DNA of 64,000 nucleotides from Sphaerolaimus hirsutus (taxonomy: Eukaryota; Nematoda; Chromadorea; Monhysterida; Sphaerolaimidae): NCBI GenBank assembly GCA_964036195.1, contig OZ038454.1:186001-250000 (forward strand), in the 5' to 3' direction. Numbering within the stretch: position 1 is the first letter of the stretch; each line of letters begins with the position of its first letter. Below the pieces are notes generated by a model. It was not told where the DNA came from, ran no database searches, and worked only from the letters and a program-made list of their open reading frames with translations. Shown in pieces: positions 40,237 through 49,707 of this stretch. The position numbers and the translations under genes are program-made.

Positions 40237-41874
40237 TTTACTTTGTGCAGCGTCCTACCATAAGTTAATGAAGAAAACCTTGTGATAAATTTTGTAATGC
40301 TTTATTCCATAGTAAAAATGAATATTATCATGAAGAAACTGTATAATTGTGGTCCATTATTCAGATGGTTTATGTTCTGTTTCAATGCAAAGTGGGTTGT
40401 CCGCCAAGTATTTATATTTATTGTTACTCTTGTAGTAGTTGATTGAACTTTTGTAGTAAGTTCAATCAACTGCTACACTCTGAAATATGCATAAAACTGA
40501 AGGGTACAATACTTTAATTGTACCAGTACCCATCTGTATGCATACCTTTTCATGAGTACTAGGCAGGCACTTCGCAGTATTTCAGAAAATTTAAGGGATG
40601 CATACAAAAAGCAAAAAGTAACCATCTATGCCAGCATTGATATTTACAAATCTATTTCTATTTACAAATCTACAATGTATTTCTGTCTTAGAATGCTAGC
40701 ATAGATAAATAAATGAATGCACTCAAATTGTGACCTCTGTTTTGCGTTATTTACACAGACAAATGTGATTCTTTAAATTTCATACCAAGATCCCATTAAA
40801 TAGCAGGAGAAATACTCAATACTCTATTTTATGCTTCCATGATGAAACAATACTTTTATGCAATTTTACCCAGGTACTGAGTAAAACATACTCTACCTCA
40901 GTATTTTTGAGCATGGGTAAAAAAGTATATTTTTACCCAAAAAAATACTTTTGCAAAAGTTCAGTGCATATTTATACCAAGAAAGTTTGCTAGTTTCAAC
41001 CCATTTTGCTAGACTAGCATATCTGAGCTGGGTCATGAATCATGATCAGTAGCAACTCAGAGAAAACGTAACATACTGTATAATTTTGATGAAACAATGT
41101 TGCAGGGCACACTCAAATTTTCAGTTGCAGTTCAAACACTTTTTCAAGGGCGGAATTCAAAAGGGCGGAACTAAAAACGGGGGCGGAATCCAAAAACGTT
41201 CGAACTGCCCTCGATTTCAATTCCGCACATGAAACGTTCAAACACTTTGCACGATGGCGGAATTGCCCCGGATTGTGCATGGGCAGAATTATTTCAGACA
41301 GGTAGGAGAGTGCAAAATGTCTGAACCGCCCTTGGAATTCCACCTTGGCGGAACTCAAAAACGTCCGAACCGCCCTTGACAATCTTGAGTGTGCAGTGCG
41401 CCATCTAGGCACGAAAACATTCGGACACTTTCTAGAGGGTGGAATTCAGTTTCAGTTTTCACAAATATGCCACACGGTGAACTTCAATAACTTTTAAACA
41501 AGTGGATATTACTAAAAAAATTCTCTATTCATTTTTGAAGACAACGCCCAGATCTACATATAAAATTTTTTTCACAAATATGTTTGGTAAGATAAATAAG
41601 ATGTGTTTCTCATAACAACCTTCTCTAAAGGGTGTATCTCTTAAGTCAAGGGCGGAATTGAAAGTGTCCCAATGTTTTTGAAACATTTTGTTATGATATG
41701 CAAATGGACAAAAACTGTGTGAATTCATCTGGATTCGTGTGAATTCCATCCGAATGTCCTAAAAATGCCACATTTTTCCTAAATAAAAATGTTTGAACCG
41801 CCCTTGGAGTTCTGCCTTGGCGGAACTCAAAAACGTTTGAACCGCCCTTGAAAACTTTGAGTGTGCGGTGCGCC
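40237..41874. other. No gene; dispersed short repeats
   Basis: TATACTC-family remnants near 40350-40400. Between about 41120 and 41860 the word GGCGGAACTCAAAAACG and its variants recur in both halves, ending GTGTGCAGTGCGCCA and GTGTGCGGTGCGCCA, so a degenerate repeat pair is likely. No coding domain. Confidence 0.45.
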
Positions 41875-42281
41875 AATCACCCCCCTCGAATAACCCCCTT
41901 CAAATAACTCTCCCTCTCAAATAACTTCCCGCTCAAAAACTTCTGATGAAAAAATGATTTCCTGGGGGACTTATTCGAGGATATACTCCAGCGACATTAC
42001 ACCTTACAATGAAATCTACCATATCCCACCTGAATAAAAGAACAAACATAAAAATATTTTCATTATTTTTATCAAATTGCTTTGATAAATATGATGAAAA
42101 TTCTTTTATTTTTTTTTATTATTCAGATGGGATATGGTAGACTTCGTTGTAAGGTGTAATGTCGCTGGAGTATATCCTCGAATAAGTCCCCCAGGGAATC
42201 ATTTTTTCATCAGAAGTTTTTGAGGGGGAAGTCATTTGAGAGGGAGAGTTATTTGAAGGGGGTTATTCGAGGGGGGTAATT
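41875..42281. repeat. Composite 0.4-kb palindrome with TATACTCC core
   Basis: Outer arms are TCGAATAACCCCCTTCAAAT and its inverse; inner arms (41978-42176) run ATATACTCCAGCGACATTAC to its inverse. A close copy of only the inner part is at 61133-61325. Confidence 0.8.
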
Positions 42282-42315
42282 GTTTCATCAGAATTTACAG
42301 TAAAATGTATGATTA

Positions 42316-43891
42316 CCGTATTTCCCCAAATTACCCCCGGGAGTTTATTTTTTCAGAGTGAAAATTTTGAGAGAAAACCGTGAAAAATGCAACAATAACC
42401 CCCATTTATAAGTTTTTACAGCCTTATATAAGGATGTAGATGGTATAAACAATGTTCTAACGTAACACAGTATGTGATGAAGCCACCGAGGTCAGCGTCT
42501 TCTACCACCGAATCCGGCTGCTTCAAGACCGTAGTGAGAAACGGCCTTTGGAGTGGTTGATTTCCCGTTGTAGCCGAACGTCCACTTGTCGACAGCCAAG
42601 TTGAGTTTATTTCGTAGTTGCGTGTTGAAAGGGGTTTCGAGATTGTTTCAGGTACTTTATTTCGATCAGATACAGCGTGATACAAAAGCGCAAAGCCTAG
42701 CGAGCTTCCTAGTCAAAGTTTCTATCGCTAGCTTATTTTCTGGGTCGGGACTGGGTCATAAGACTTAGGGTAGGTCCGCAGACTGAAGTAAAAACTTCCA
42801 AAGTAGCTAAGACACGGAAATCATGTATAGAAACACAGTTACAGTAATTTCCTAATACAAATGCACAAATAAGTCATAAATGTAACAATAAGACACATTT
42901 AGCCGAAACAACTGGCTTATACTGCGCGTGCATACATTCAAACACTTATGGTAAAGAAATACCTAGTACAAATTGGGCTAATGGAAAACTATTAATCTTG
43001 AGAGGCGCGAAGTCGGCAAACTCGGCCGATTTACTAATTTGCTTCAATTTGTCAGAAAACATTGACGCACATCGGAACTAATAAAATAGGGTTTGGAAAT
43101 TGTAATTAGCAGTGCAAATATTCCTAATGACGTGAATAGAGCAGGGTATGTTCAAAGCAACAATAATAATCACTTCCTGGAAACGTATATTTCATAATTG
43201 ACAAATTGGGACTTATTCGAGGTAAATGGATATCTTAATTGAGCAGGGTTTCTAATATATTTAGCTTGAGCAGGGTATTAACTTAAATGTCAAATTAATA
43301 TAATATAAAGTAGTGAGCAGGGTTATACCAATTGTGCCTACGCAAAGGGATTTAATACATACGCACAGTAAATGCTAGTTGCGCGCAGGGCGCTAATTCT
43401 CTATTAGGACGCTGGCCAAAGTAAATACGTAGCACATAATATAATTACAAGATTTGAGTTTGTCAACTTGCAAGTAAACTATATAAATGTATATATAATA
43501 ATGATCAGAAAATTACGGCGAGTTGAATGAGCCTAATTTCATGTTAATACACCTAATAATAACTTATTTGACCTTTTAACCTAAATATTCCACATAAACA
43601 TTCCAATAACTTATAAGACACTTTCCTAATTGAATATTCTCCACTGATAATAATATAGTGCGGGAAATATGAATTGCGCGGTAAATTAATATAGTGCAAA
43701 AAATGTAAAATTAGTGCAAATAAGTAAATGGACAAATATGAGCCTAATTATCAATTCTCTGTATTTCTTTATCCATTCATTTTGCCACGGTCAGCACACA
43801 GTAAGTGTTTTGAATGTCTGTTATGCATTTCCTGGACCACAAATTCTTTTGAGGGGGGTATTTCGAGGGGGGGTATTTCAAGGAAATACAG
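42316..43891. mobile_element. TA-flanked G-run element split by the solo LTR
   Basis: Ends CCGTATTTCCCC and AAGGAAATACAG lie between TA dinucleotides. The left part shares ATGGTATAAACAATGTTCTAACGT with the 17893 and 53038 copies. The LTR at 42473-43798 interrupts it. Confidence 0.72.
42473..43798 (-). repeat. Solo LTR of the BEL/Pao family
   Basis: 1326 bp, TGTGATGAAG to GGTCAGCACA. An exact 5-bp TSD, CAGTA, flanks it (42468-42472 and 43799-43803), as expected for BEL/Pao. It is visibly more diverged than the 1-12363 LTR pair and carries a short insertion near 42741-42770, so it is an older insertion reduced by LTR-LTR recombination. Confidence 0.92.
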
Positions 43892-43893
43892 TA

Positions 43894-44282
43894 ATTTACT
43901 GCACAAATTGGGTAAATTTGCATTTTATACATATAAACAAAACAGGTACAGGTATAAATAAAGGTAAATAATACATGTAGTCACATATCAAATACATAAC
44001 GCGTTTTTTTGTAAATGTGAAATGTTGTGAATTTTTTCTACCCATTAAGTGGTTGAGTTTTTCAAGGGGGGTGGAGTTTTTTCCTCACACTCACAAGAGA
44101 GTGCACTTATTAGAGAGGAGGAAGTTATTCAAGAAAAGGGACTTGTTCGAGGATATGCAGTAACCCAAAAATGATAATATAGTTTATGTAACCAAACTGG
44201 CTTTCCATAACAATGTGCCATAAGACAACAAATCAATAAACCTTGTTGTTAAAACTTTTGGCAACTGATGTCCAGTGGGGCT
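43894..44282. other. No gene recognised
   Basis: AT-rich, with a G-run fragment at about 44060-44160 (GGGGGGTGGAG, CTTGTTCGAGGATATGCAG) resembling the outer arms of the 41875-42281 palindrome. Confidence 0.4.
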
Positions 44283-44290
44283 GTTGTGAG

Positions 44291-45281
44291 CAGGGTTGGT
44301 TTTATAAAAATCATTTGTATACAAATTGTATAAAAATTGTATAAAAATGTATTTTATTTTTATTTTATTATTGTTTCATTTTATTTTATTTTATTTTATT
44401 CCAAAATAATAATAAAATAATAAAATGGACCATTTTACAAAAATTTTACAAAAATTTTACAGAAATTTTACAAAAAATCAGAATCTTGCATGCAGGGTCA
44501 GAAAAATGTGATAATTAGACCTAAACATGAAAAACGTGTGACAAATTTTTCCATTACTTTGCAAAAGTTGCATGCAGTAGGTATTGTTAGCTAGTTGCAA
44601 GTGTTAAGTTACAATTATCGATAAGAATGGTTTGCATTTTCAGTAGAAGGATTACTGGAGTGTGCTGGGTGCATTTGTAAAACATCATGCAAAGTGTCAA
44701 TTGTCATGACAAATGTAGTAAAGAGTCAATTGGCATCTTGAATGTCAAGCAAAGTATAATTGTCATGACAAATGTTGTGCAGAGTGTAAATTGTGTATCT
44801 GAATCTTATGTTTTGGTATCCAAACCTTATATTTTGGTATCCAAATCTTATGTTGTTGTATCCAAATGTTCACATAAGATTTGGTTACAAAAGATAAGAT
44901 TTGGATACAATTTGCTTTACAGTTTCCACTTTAATTTGTATTTGTCATGCCAATTGACACTTAACATTTTCATGAAAATTGACACATTTCATTGGCATTT
45001 TGACACTTTACATGGCTTGGGACTGCCCCAGCTCCGCGAGTGAACAGGTTGAACTAAATACAACAGAAACTTTTTTTACAAAAAATATGAATTTTTATAC
45101 AATTTTTACAAAAATATGAATTTGTATACAATTTTACAAAAATTTTACAAAAATTCGAATTTTTATACAATTTTTATTTTTATTTTGAAATTTTCCATTT
45201 TATTTTATTTTATTTTATTCTTCAATTTTCCATTTTATTTTTATTTTATTTTTATTATTTTCTGAGATTTTGCCAACCCTG
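44291..45281. mobile_element. hAT-like element, CAGGGTTGG family, TSD GTTGTGAG
   Basis: 991 bp from CAGGGTTGG to CCAACCCTG. An exact 8-bp TSD flanks it (44283-44290 and 45282-45289). AT-rich ends surround a GGCAGTCCC-type MITE-like core (about 44656-45032) with ATCATGCAAAGTGTCAATTG and CTTGGGACTGCCCCAG. Confidence 0.85.
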
Positions 45282-45541
45282 GTTGTGAGGTCATTTCTGC
45301 ATGCATCCGCCAACTTAGAACTCTAGCTGGCCCAAGAATAAATGTGACATGGCACTCTGGCATCTGGTGCACTTAACTTTGTAAGTGTGATTTAATTTTT
45401 GGCCCATCTCACACAGACTTCACCTTTCATAATGATGAAAAATGATGCTATAAACTTTGCTGAATGAAATAAATGATGTACATGTATGTCACAAAATTTC
45501 ATGAATTGATCAATCATAACAGCAAGAAATTGGCTCGTGAA

Positions 45542-45849
45542 CAGAGTTGGCTTTAGTAAACTTCTTTTTACTAAAATTTTTGTAAAATTGTATAAAAATT
45601 GTATTTTATTTTTATTTTGTTCTTCAATTTTCCATTTTTTTTTATTCTTCAATTTTCTATTTTATTTTTATTTTTTATTTTGGTTTGTGACCAGGGTTGG
45701 TTTTAGTAAAATTCTTTTTACTAAAATTGTAGTAAAATTGTATAAAGATAGTATTTTTTTAATTTTATTCGTGTTTATTTTATTTTATTTTATTCTTCAA
45801 TTTTCTATTTTTTTATTTTAGTTTATTTCCTGAGATTTTGCCAACCCTG
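45542..45849. mobile_element. hAT-like element, CAGGGTTGG family, TSD CTCGTGAA
   Basis: 308 bp from CAGAGTTGG to CCAACCCTG. An exact 8-bp TSD flanks it (45534-45541 and 45850-45857). A second CAGGGTTGG start near 45690 suggests an internal partial duplication. Confidence 0.85.
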
Positions 45850-45937
45850 CTCGTGAAGCACTTGAATTCTGGCATGCTTTTAAAATGTGGCATTCTTCTA
45901 AAAAGGTTGAAAGCGAATACAGTCAGTCGACACTTAC

Positions 45938-46029
45938 ATTGATGACACTCGATGGCGCTTTTCCATTACTACCCGGGGGCAACCCCCCAGATCGAATGTA
46001 TTTACGCACACACGCGGGACTCAAGTGCA
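45938..46029 (-). CDS. Possible exon 2 of a small secreted protein, unknown family
   Basis: 30 open codons (HLSPACVRKYIRSGG to KAPSSVIN) between acceptor TCGCCAG and a strong donor, GTAAGT. Its phase fits the candidate exon at 47053-47209. No homologue recognised, and no further exon was found downstream. Confidence 0.3.
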
Positions 46030-46904
46030 CTGGCGATAATTCTCGTTTTTGTCATGCACTTTTCGTTTTCACAGAGGCGCAAAATGTGCGAATTTGTTTT
46101 GTGTTGTTTTTTAAGTTGCGTATGTAATAGTTTACTTACCAAACACGGCACAATGCAATTTACCATTTATTAAAAAACTTAACTCACTCTCACAATAAGT
46201 AAAATAGTTTGATTTCATGCACGATTTTTAACTTTTATTGTTCAAAATAGGGTACCTAAAATTCTTTGCGCAGCGTTCAGTCAGATATATTTTTTTGAAT
46301 CTAAAATGTTCATTTCGATATCCCATCTGGGAACACTCCAATTTCAGACCCCGCAAACTGTGAAATGTCATGCAAAGTGTCAAAAGACGTGTAAAATGGC
46401 ATGAGAGTGTTAAACGTCTAGTAAAAAGAATATAAATGTGCCACTTTGCATGACATTTTATAGCTCATTTAGGTAACCGGATCTTGACTTCAAAATTTTC
46501 TGTCCATGTTGCCAATATTTTTAGAGGGGGCCATGGGCAGTGACGAATTACATGGTATAATACATGAATGAATTACACTCTTTCTTTTCACGTGGAGGTC
46601 ATGCATGTTGCATTTATTCATCTTTTATTATGTGGGGGCAGATAATGTTCTGAGTTTGCGAAAAATTTGTGACGAGACAAAAAGTAAGTTTTTTCTGTGA
46701 TCTTGAAACTGAAAGTTACGTCAGCCGGGGAGTATCGTGAAACACGAATTTTTGGGCTTCTACATGTAAAATGTTATTGGGTAAAAACGAGGTGACAAAT
46801 GACAATATGATTATCGCAGTGAGCTTTTGCATCAAAACATATTCAGAATTGCCCAAACGAATTACTAAAGATGTAAATTTGAATACAACAAACGCATTGG
46901 TGCC
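46030..46904. other. No gene; one MITE fragment
   Basis: A worn GGCAGTCCC-family half copy at about 46345-46465 (AATGTCATGCAAAGTGTC, CACTTTGCATGACATT). Otherwise AT-rich with nothing recognised. Confidence 0.45.
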
Positions 46905-47048
46905 ACTCCCCCTGTAAAAAGCCCTGTAAAATGTCAAATGTCATTCAAAGTGTCAAAAGTCATGCAAAATGGCAACGACTTTCGACACTTTGCATGACTT
47001 TTGACATTTCACAAGGGCTTTTGACAGGGTCAGGCAGTGCCCCTTGGT
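46905..47048. repeat. GGCAGTCCC-family MITE, full palindrome
   Basis: Arms GTAAAATGTCAAATGTCAT and the inverse around a short centre. TTGG appears on both sides of the element and may be a short TSD. Confidence 0.75.
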
Positions 47049-47052
47049 ATAC

Positions 47053-47209
47053 AATTGTAAATATATCGGCTGCCGCGACTCCGATCGCACTCGCAGATGA
47101 CAAATTGACCCTTTTCCAATGCATGGACTGCACCCGAAACCGCCGCGAATACCCACAACACACATAGAACACGTAGATGCTTAGCTGGCAAATGAAACAA
47201 AGTGCACAT
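47053..47209 (-). CDS. Possible signal-peptide exon of a small secreted protein
   Basis: From ATG at 47209: a basic N-terminus, a hydrophobic run LRVLCVLWVFAAVSG and a likely cleavage near HA/LE, then FVICECDRSRGSRYIYN to a donor GTATAC in phase 1. The block is GC-richer than its surroundings. Other frames on both strands are also open here, so the reading is tentative. Joins in phase to 46029-45938. Confidence 0.32.
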
Positions 47210-47444
47210 AGCACTGAACTCGGACACGACCGAAATAAAATTTCGACAAAAAAAAACAATGACAAAAATGGCGAGCACATTGACTGGTTTTGCCTACAGC
47301 GAGCAGCCAAAATCACTGGAAGCAGATATTCCCTGCACGTCGACTTTAACCAGGGGCCGATCCCACGCTGATAAATATGTCAATTGTCAAGTGCAAATTA
47401 TTAAGTGACAACTTGAGCAACTTTAAAAAAAAATCAGTAAGATC

Positions 47445-47995
47445 TAGGGTGTCAAATTTCCGTTTTCCATTTTCCATTTCCGTTTTCCGCAGGCAAATTT
47501 TTTCCATTTTCCAGCTGCTGAAGTTTTTTCTTCGGTTTTCCGTTCTCTTCCCCGGCCACTTTTTTCCATTTCCGTTTTTCCAGCTCATGTTCCGTTTTCC
47601 AGCTAAATTTTCAGTTTTTCTGCTTTTTTTTTTGTTTTCCGGCTCAATTTCCAGTTTTTCTGCCTTTTTTTGTTTTCCGCCTCATTTTACCCTTTTCTGG
47701 CTCAACTTTCTGTTTTCTGTTCCAGCCAAGCTGGTAAACATTCATGCAGATTGTCAATTATGCAAATCTTTTCTGTTTCCAACAAAATTTCTGCAAATTT
47801 TTTCCACTTCCAGCAAAATTTCAGCAAATTTAATCAGTTTTCTGGCAAAATTTCAGAAAATGTTTCCATTTCCATGCAAATTTCATTTTTCCTTTTCCAT
47901 TTTTCCGGCCCCTTTTTCCATTTTCCGGCGTTTTTCCTTTTTCCTTTTTCCTTTTCCGTTTCCGTTTTCCGTAACAAATTTTTTTTGACACCCTA
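47445..47995. mobile_element. hAT-like MITE, TAGGGTGTCAA family, copy B
   Basis: 551 bp from TAGGGTGTCAA to TTGACACCCTA, with an exact TSD, GTAAGATC (47437-47444 and 47996-48003). It has the same degenerate TTTTCCGTTTCC minisatellite interior as copy A. Confidence 0.9.
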
Positions 47996-48097
47996 GTAAG
48001 ATCATGTGACAGCTTTCCCTAGGCAATTAAAGATTCACAATTCAGATTAAAGATGTCACCAGAAACTTTTCATTGCCGCAGTATAAAAACATTTAAA

Positions 48098-49193
48098 CAG
48101 GGTGCACGCCAGGTCCGCCACCCAAATTCTGAGACGGTGCCGGACGCCATATCTCCAGTTGTAGTGGGGGGATTTATTCGAAATTTTGAGGGCATATACT
48201 CGAAACCCACCCACTACTATACACGGGCTGGGGAAGGTCGGCGACCCACCTGAGTGTGGGTCGCCGTATAAATGAATAGTTTTTTTTTTAAATCACTGTC
48301 CACGCGAGGTCCGCCACCCGTTGTTTTTTTGATATAACGGGCTGCCAAACTAAAACTGTTGGGGGGAATTGATCGAAATTTTCAGGGGGTGTACACGACA
48401 CCCCCACTACTTTTCACGGAACGTTGAGATCCCTGGCGACCCCCCTGAGAGTGGACCGCTGGAAAATAATATGATATTTTTGAGAATTCGCTGTCCAGGT
48501 TCAGCACTGGACAGCAAAAATAAAAATTACATTAGAATGTCCCTTGGAGGACAATGTATACCACTGTGAAAAGTGTGTATTCAAAAAGGAAATTTTAAAA
48601 CGAAGATTTGATCTGGTTCGAAAGTGTATTTGACACCCATACACAAGTTCCAGATTAAATTTCGATTTAAGTCAAAGCTGGTTTACTATGCCTTCTGGGA
48701 GATGCTTTGAGGTAAAAATTCGCGTAAACAACATTGCCCCAAAAATCAACCATGGAGGAGATTTGATGGGGTCACTGTAATGATGTCATCGATGACATTA
48801 TTCCAGGAACAAAATTCGCCTTGTGGGACAGCTTTTGTGTTGACCCCCATCAAATCTCCTCTATGGTTGATTTTTGGGGTAATGTTGTTTACGCGAATTT
48901 TTACCTTAAATCATCTCCTAGAAGGCATCGTAAACCAGCTTTAAAAGTGTGTATTAAGGATTTGACTTAAATCGAAATTTAATCTGGAACTTGTGTATGG
49001 GTGTCAAATACACTTTCATACCAGATCAAATTTTCATTTCAAAATTTGCTTTTTGAATACACACTTTTCACAGTGGTATACATTGTCCTACAAGGGACAT
49101 TCTAATGTAATTTTTATTTTTGCTGTCCAGTGCTAAACCTGGACAGCGAATTCTCAAATATATCATATTATTTTCCAGCTGGTGTGCACCCTG
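48098..49193. mobile_element. Palindromic element, CAGGGTGCAC family, second copy
   Basis: The left arm is almost identical to 38290 onward, and uninterrupted at the site where 38587-39714 is inserted there. The centre is interrupted by 48516-49121, and the right arm is truncated to a short remnant ending GGTGTGCACCCTG. Confidence 0.75.
48516..49121. repeat. 606-bp near-perfect palindrome inserted in a palindrome centre
   Basis: Left end AAAAATAAAAATTACATTAG and the exact inverse at the right. Arms share TGTATACCACTGTGAAAAGT and GTGTCAAATACACTTTC words throughout. The centre is near 48790-48840. No coding content. Confidence 0.8.
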
Positions 49194-49286
49194 TTTACAT
49201 GCTATTTTCTAGGCGAATTTGCGACTATTCAGTAAATTTGTCCCTTGACACTGGCCACTTGACAAGGCTTGGGATGGGCACTTTAC

Positions 49287-49414
49287 AAGGAAACGCAGAT
49301 CAGTGTCAAAAGCATCACACACGCGTAAGGCAGCGTCGCTCTTCACACACGGGCTATCGGACGCGGCGTCCAGCAAGTACACATTCACGTACAGAGGCGC
49401 CGCTGATTGGCTCG
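49287..49414 (-). CDS. Possible orphan exon, function unknown
   Basis: 42 open codons (SQSAAPLYVNVYLLDAA to DAFDTDLRFL) between acceptor TGGCAG and donor GTAAAG. GC-rich, bounded by a MITE on its 5' side. No family recognised; partner exons not found. Confidence 0.28.
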
Positions 49415-49429
49415 CTGCCAGGGGGATCC

Positions 49430-49619
49430 CAGACCCTGTAAGAAGCCCTGTAAAATGTATAATGTCATGCAAAAGTGTCTAAAGTCATGCAAAATGCCCT
49501 GCAAAATGGCAAACGTACGTACGTTTGCCATTTCGCAGGGCATTTTTTATGACTTTTGACACTTTGCATGACATTTGACATTTTACAGAGCATTTTACAC
49601 GGTCTGGGATTGACACCAG
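49430..49619. repeat. GGCAGTCCC-family MITE, palindrome, next to a DEG/ENaC exon
   Basis: Arms CCCAGACCCTGTAAG and GGTCTGGG with TGTCATGCAAAAGTGTC words around a centre ACGTACGTACGT near 49515. Its right terminus, GACACCAG, supplies the acceptor AG of the exon at 49620. Confidence 0.78.
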
Positions 49620-49707
49620 GGCGAACATACTTTCCGCCGCAAATTATTACCCCCAGTTCACGCAGTATGGATTGGGCGACAGCGAGGACTGTGAATTCGG
49701 CATGCAG
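49620..49707 (+). CDS. DEG/ENaC set 1, first identified exon
   Basis: Encodes ANILSAANYYPQFTQYG then DSEDCEFGMQ; donor CAG/GTGGGC, phase 0. It corresponds to the end of exon 53999-54160 (YY...GYGE...VDIQ). The acceptor lies in the MITE terminus. Confidence 0.68.

Noticed and set aside
47377-47996. 203-codon Phe/Ser-rich open frame resembling a membrane protein
   Set aside because: Produced by the TTTTCCGTTTCC minisatellite inside a MITE with perfect TSDs.
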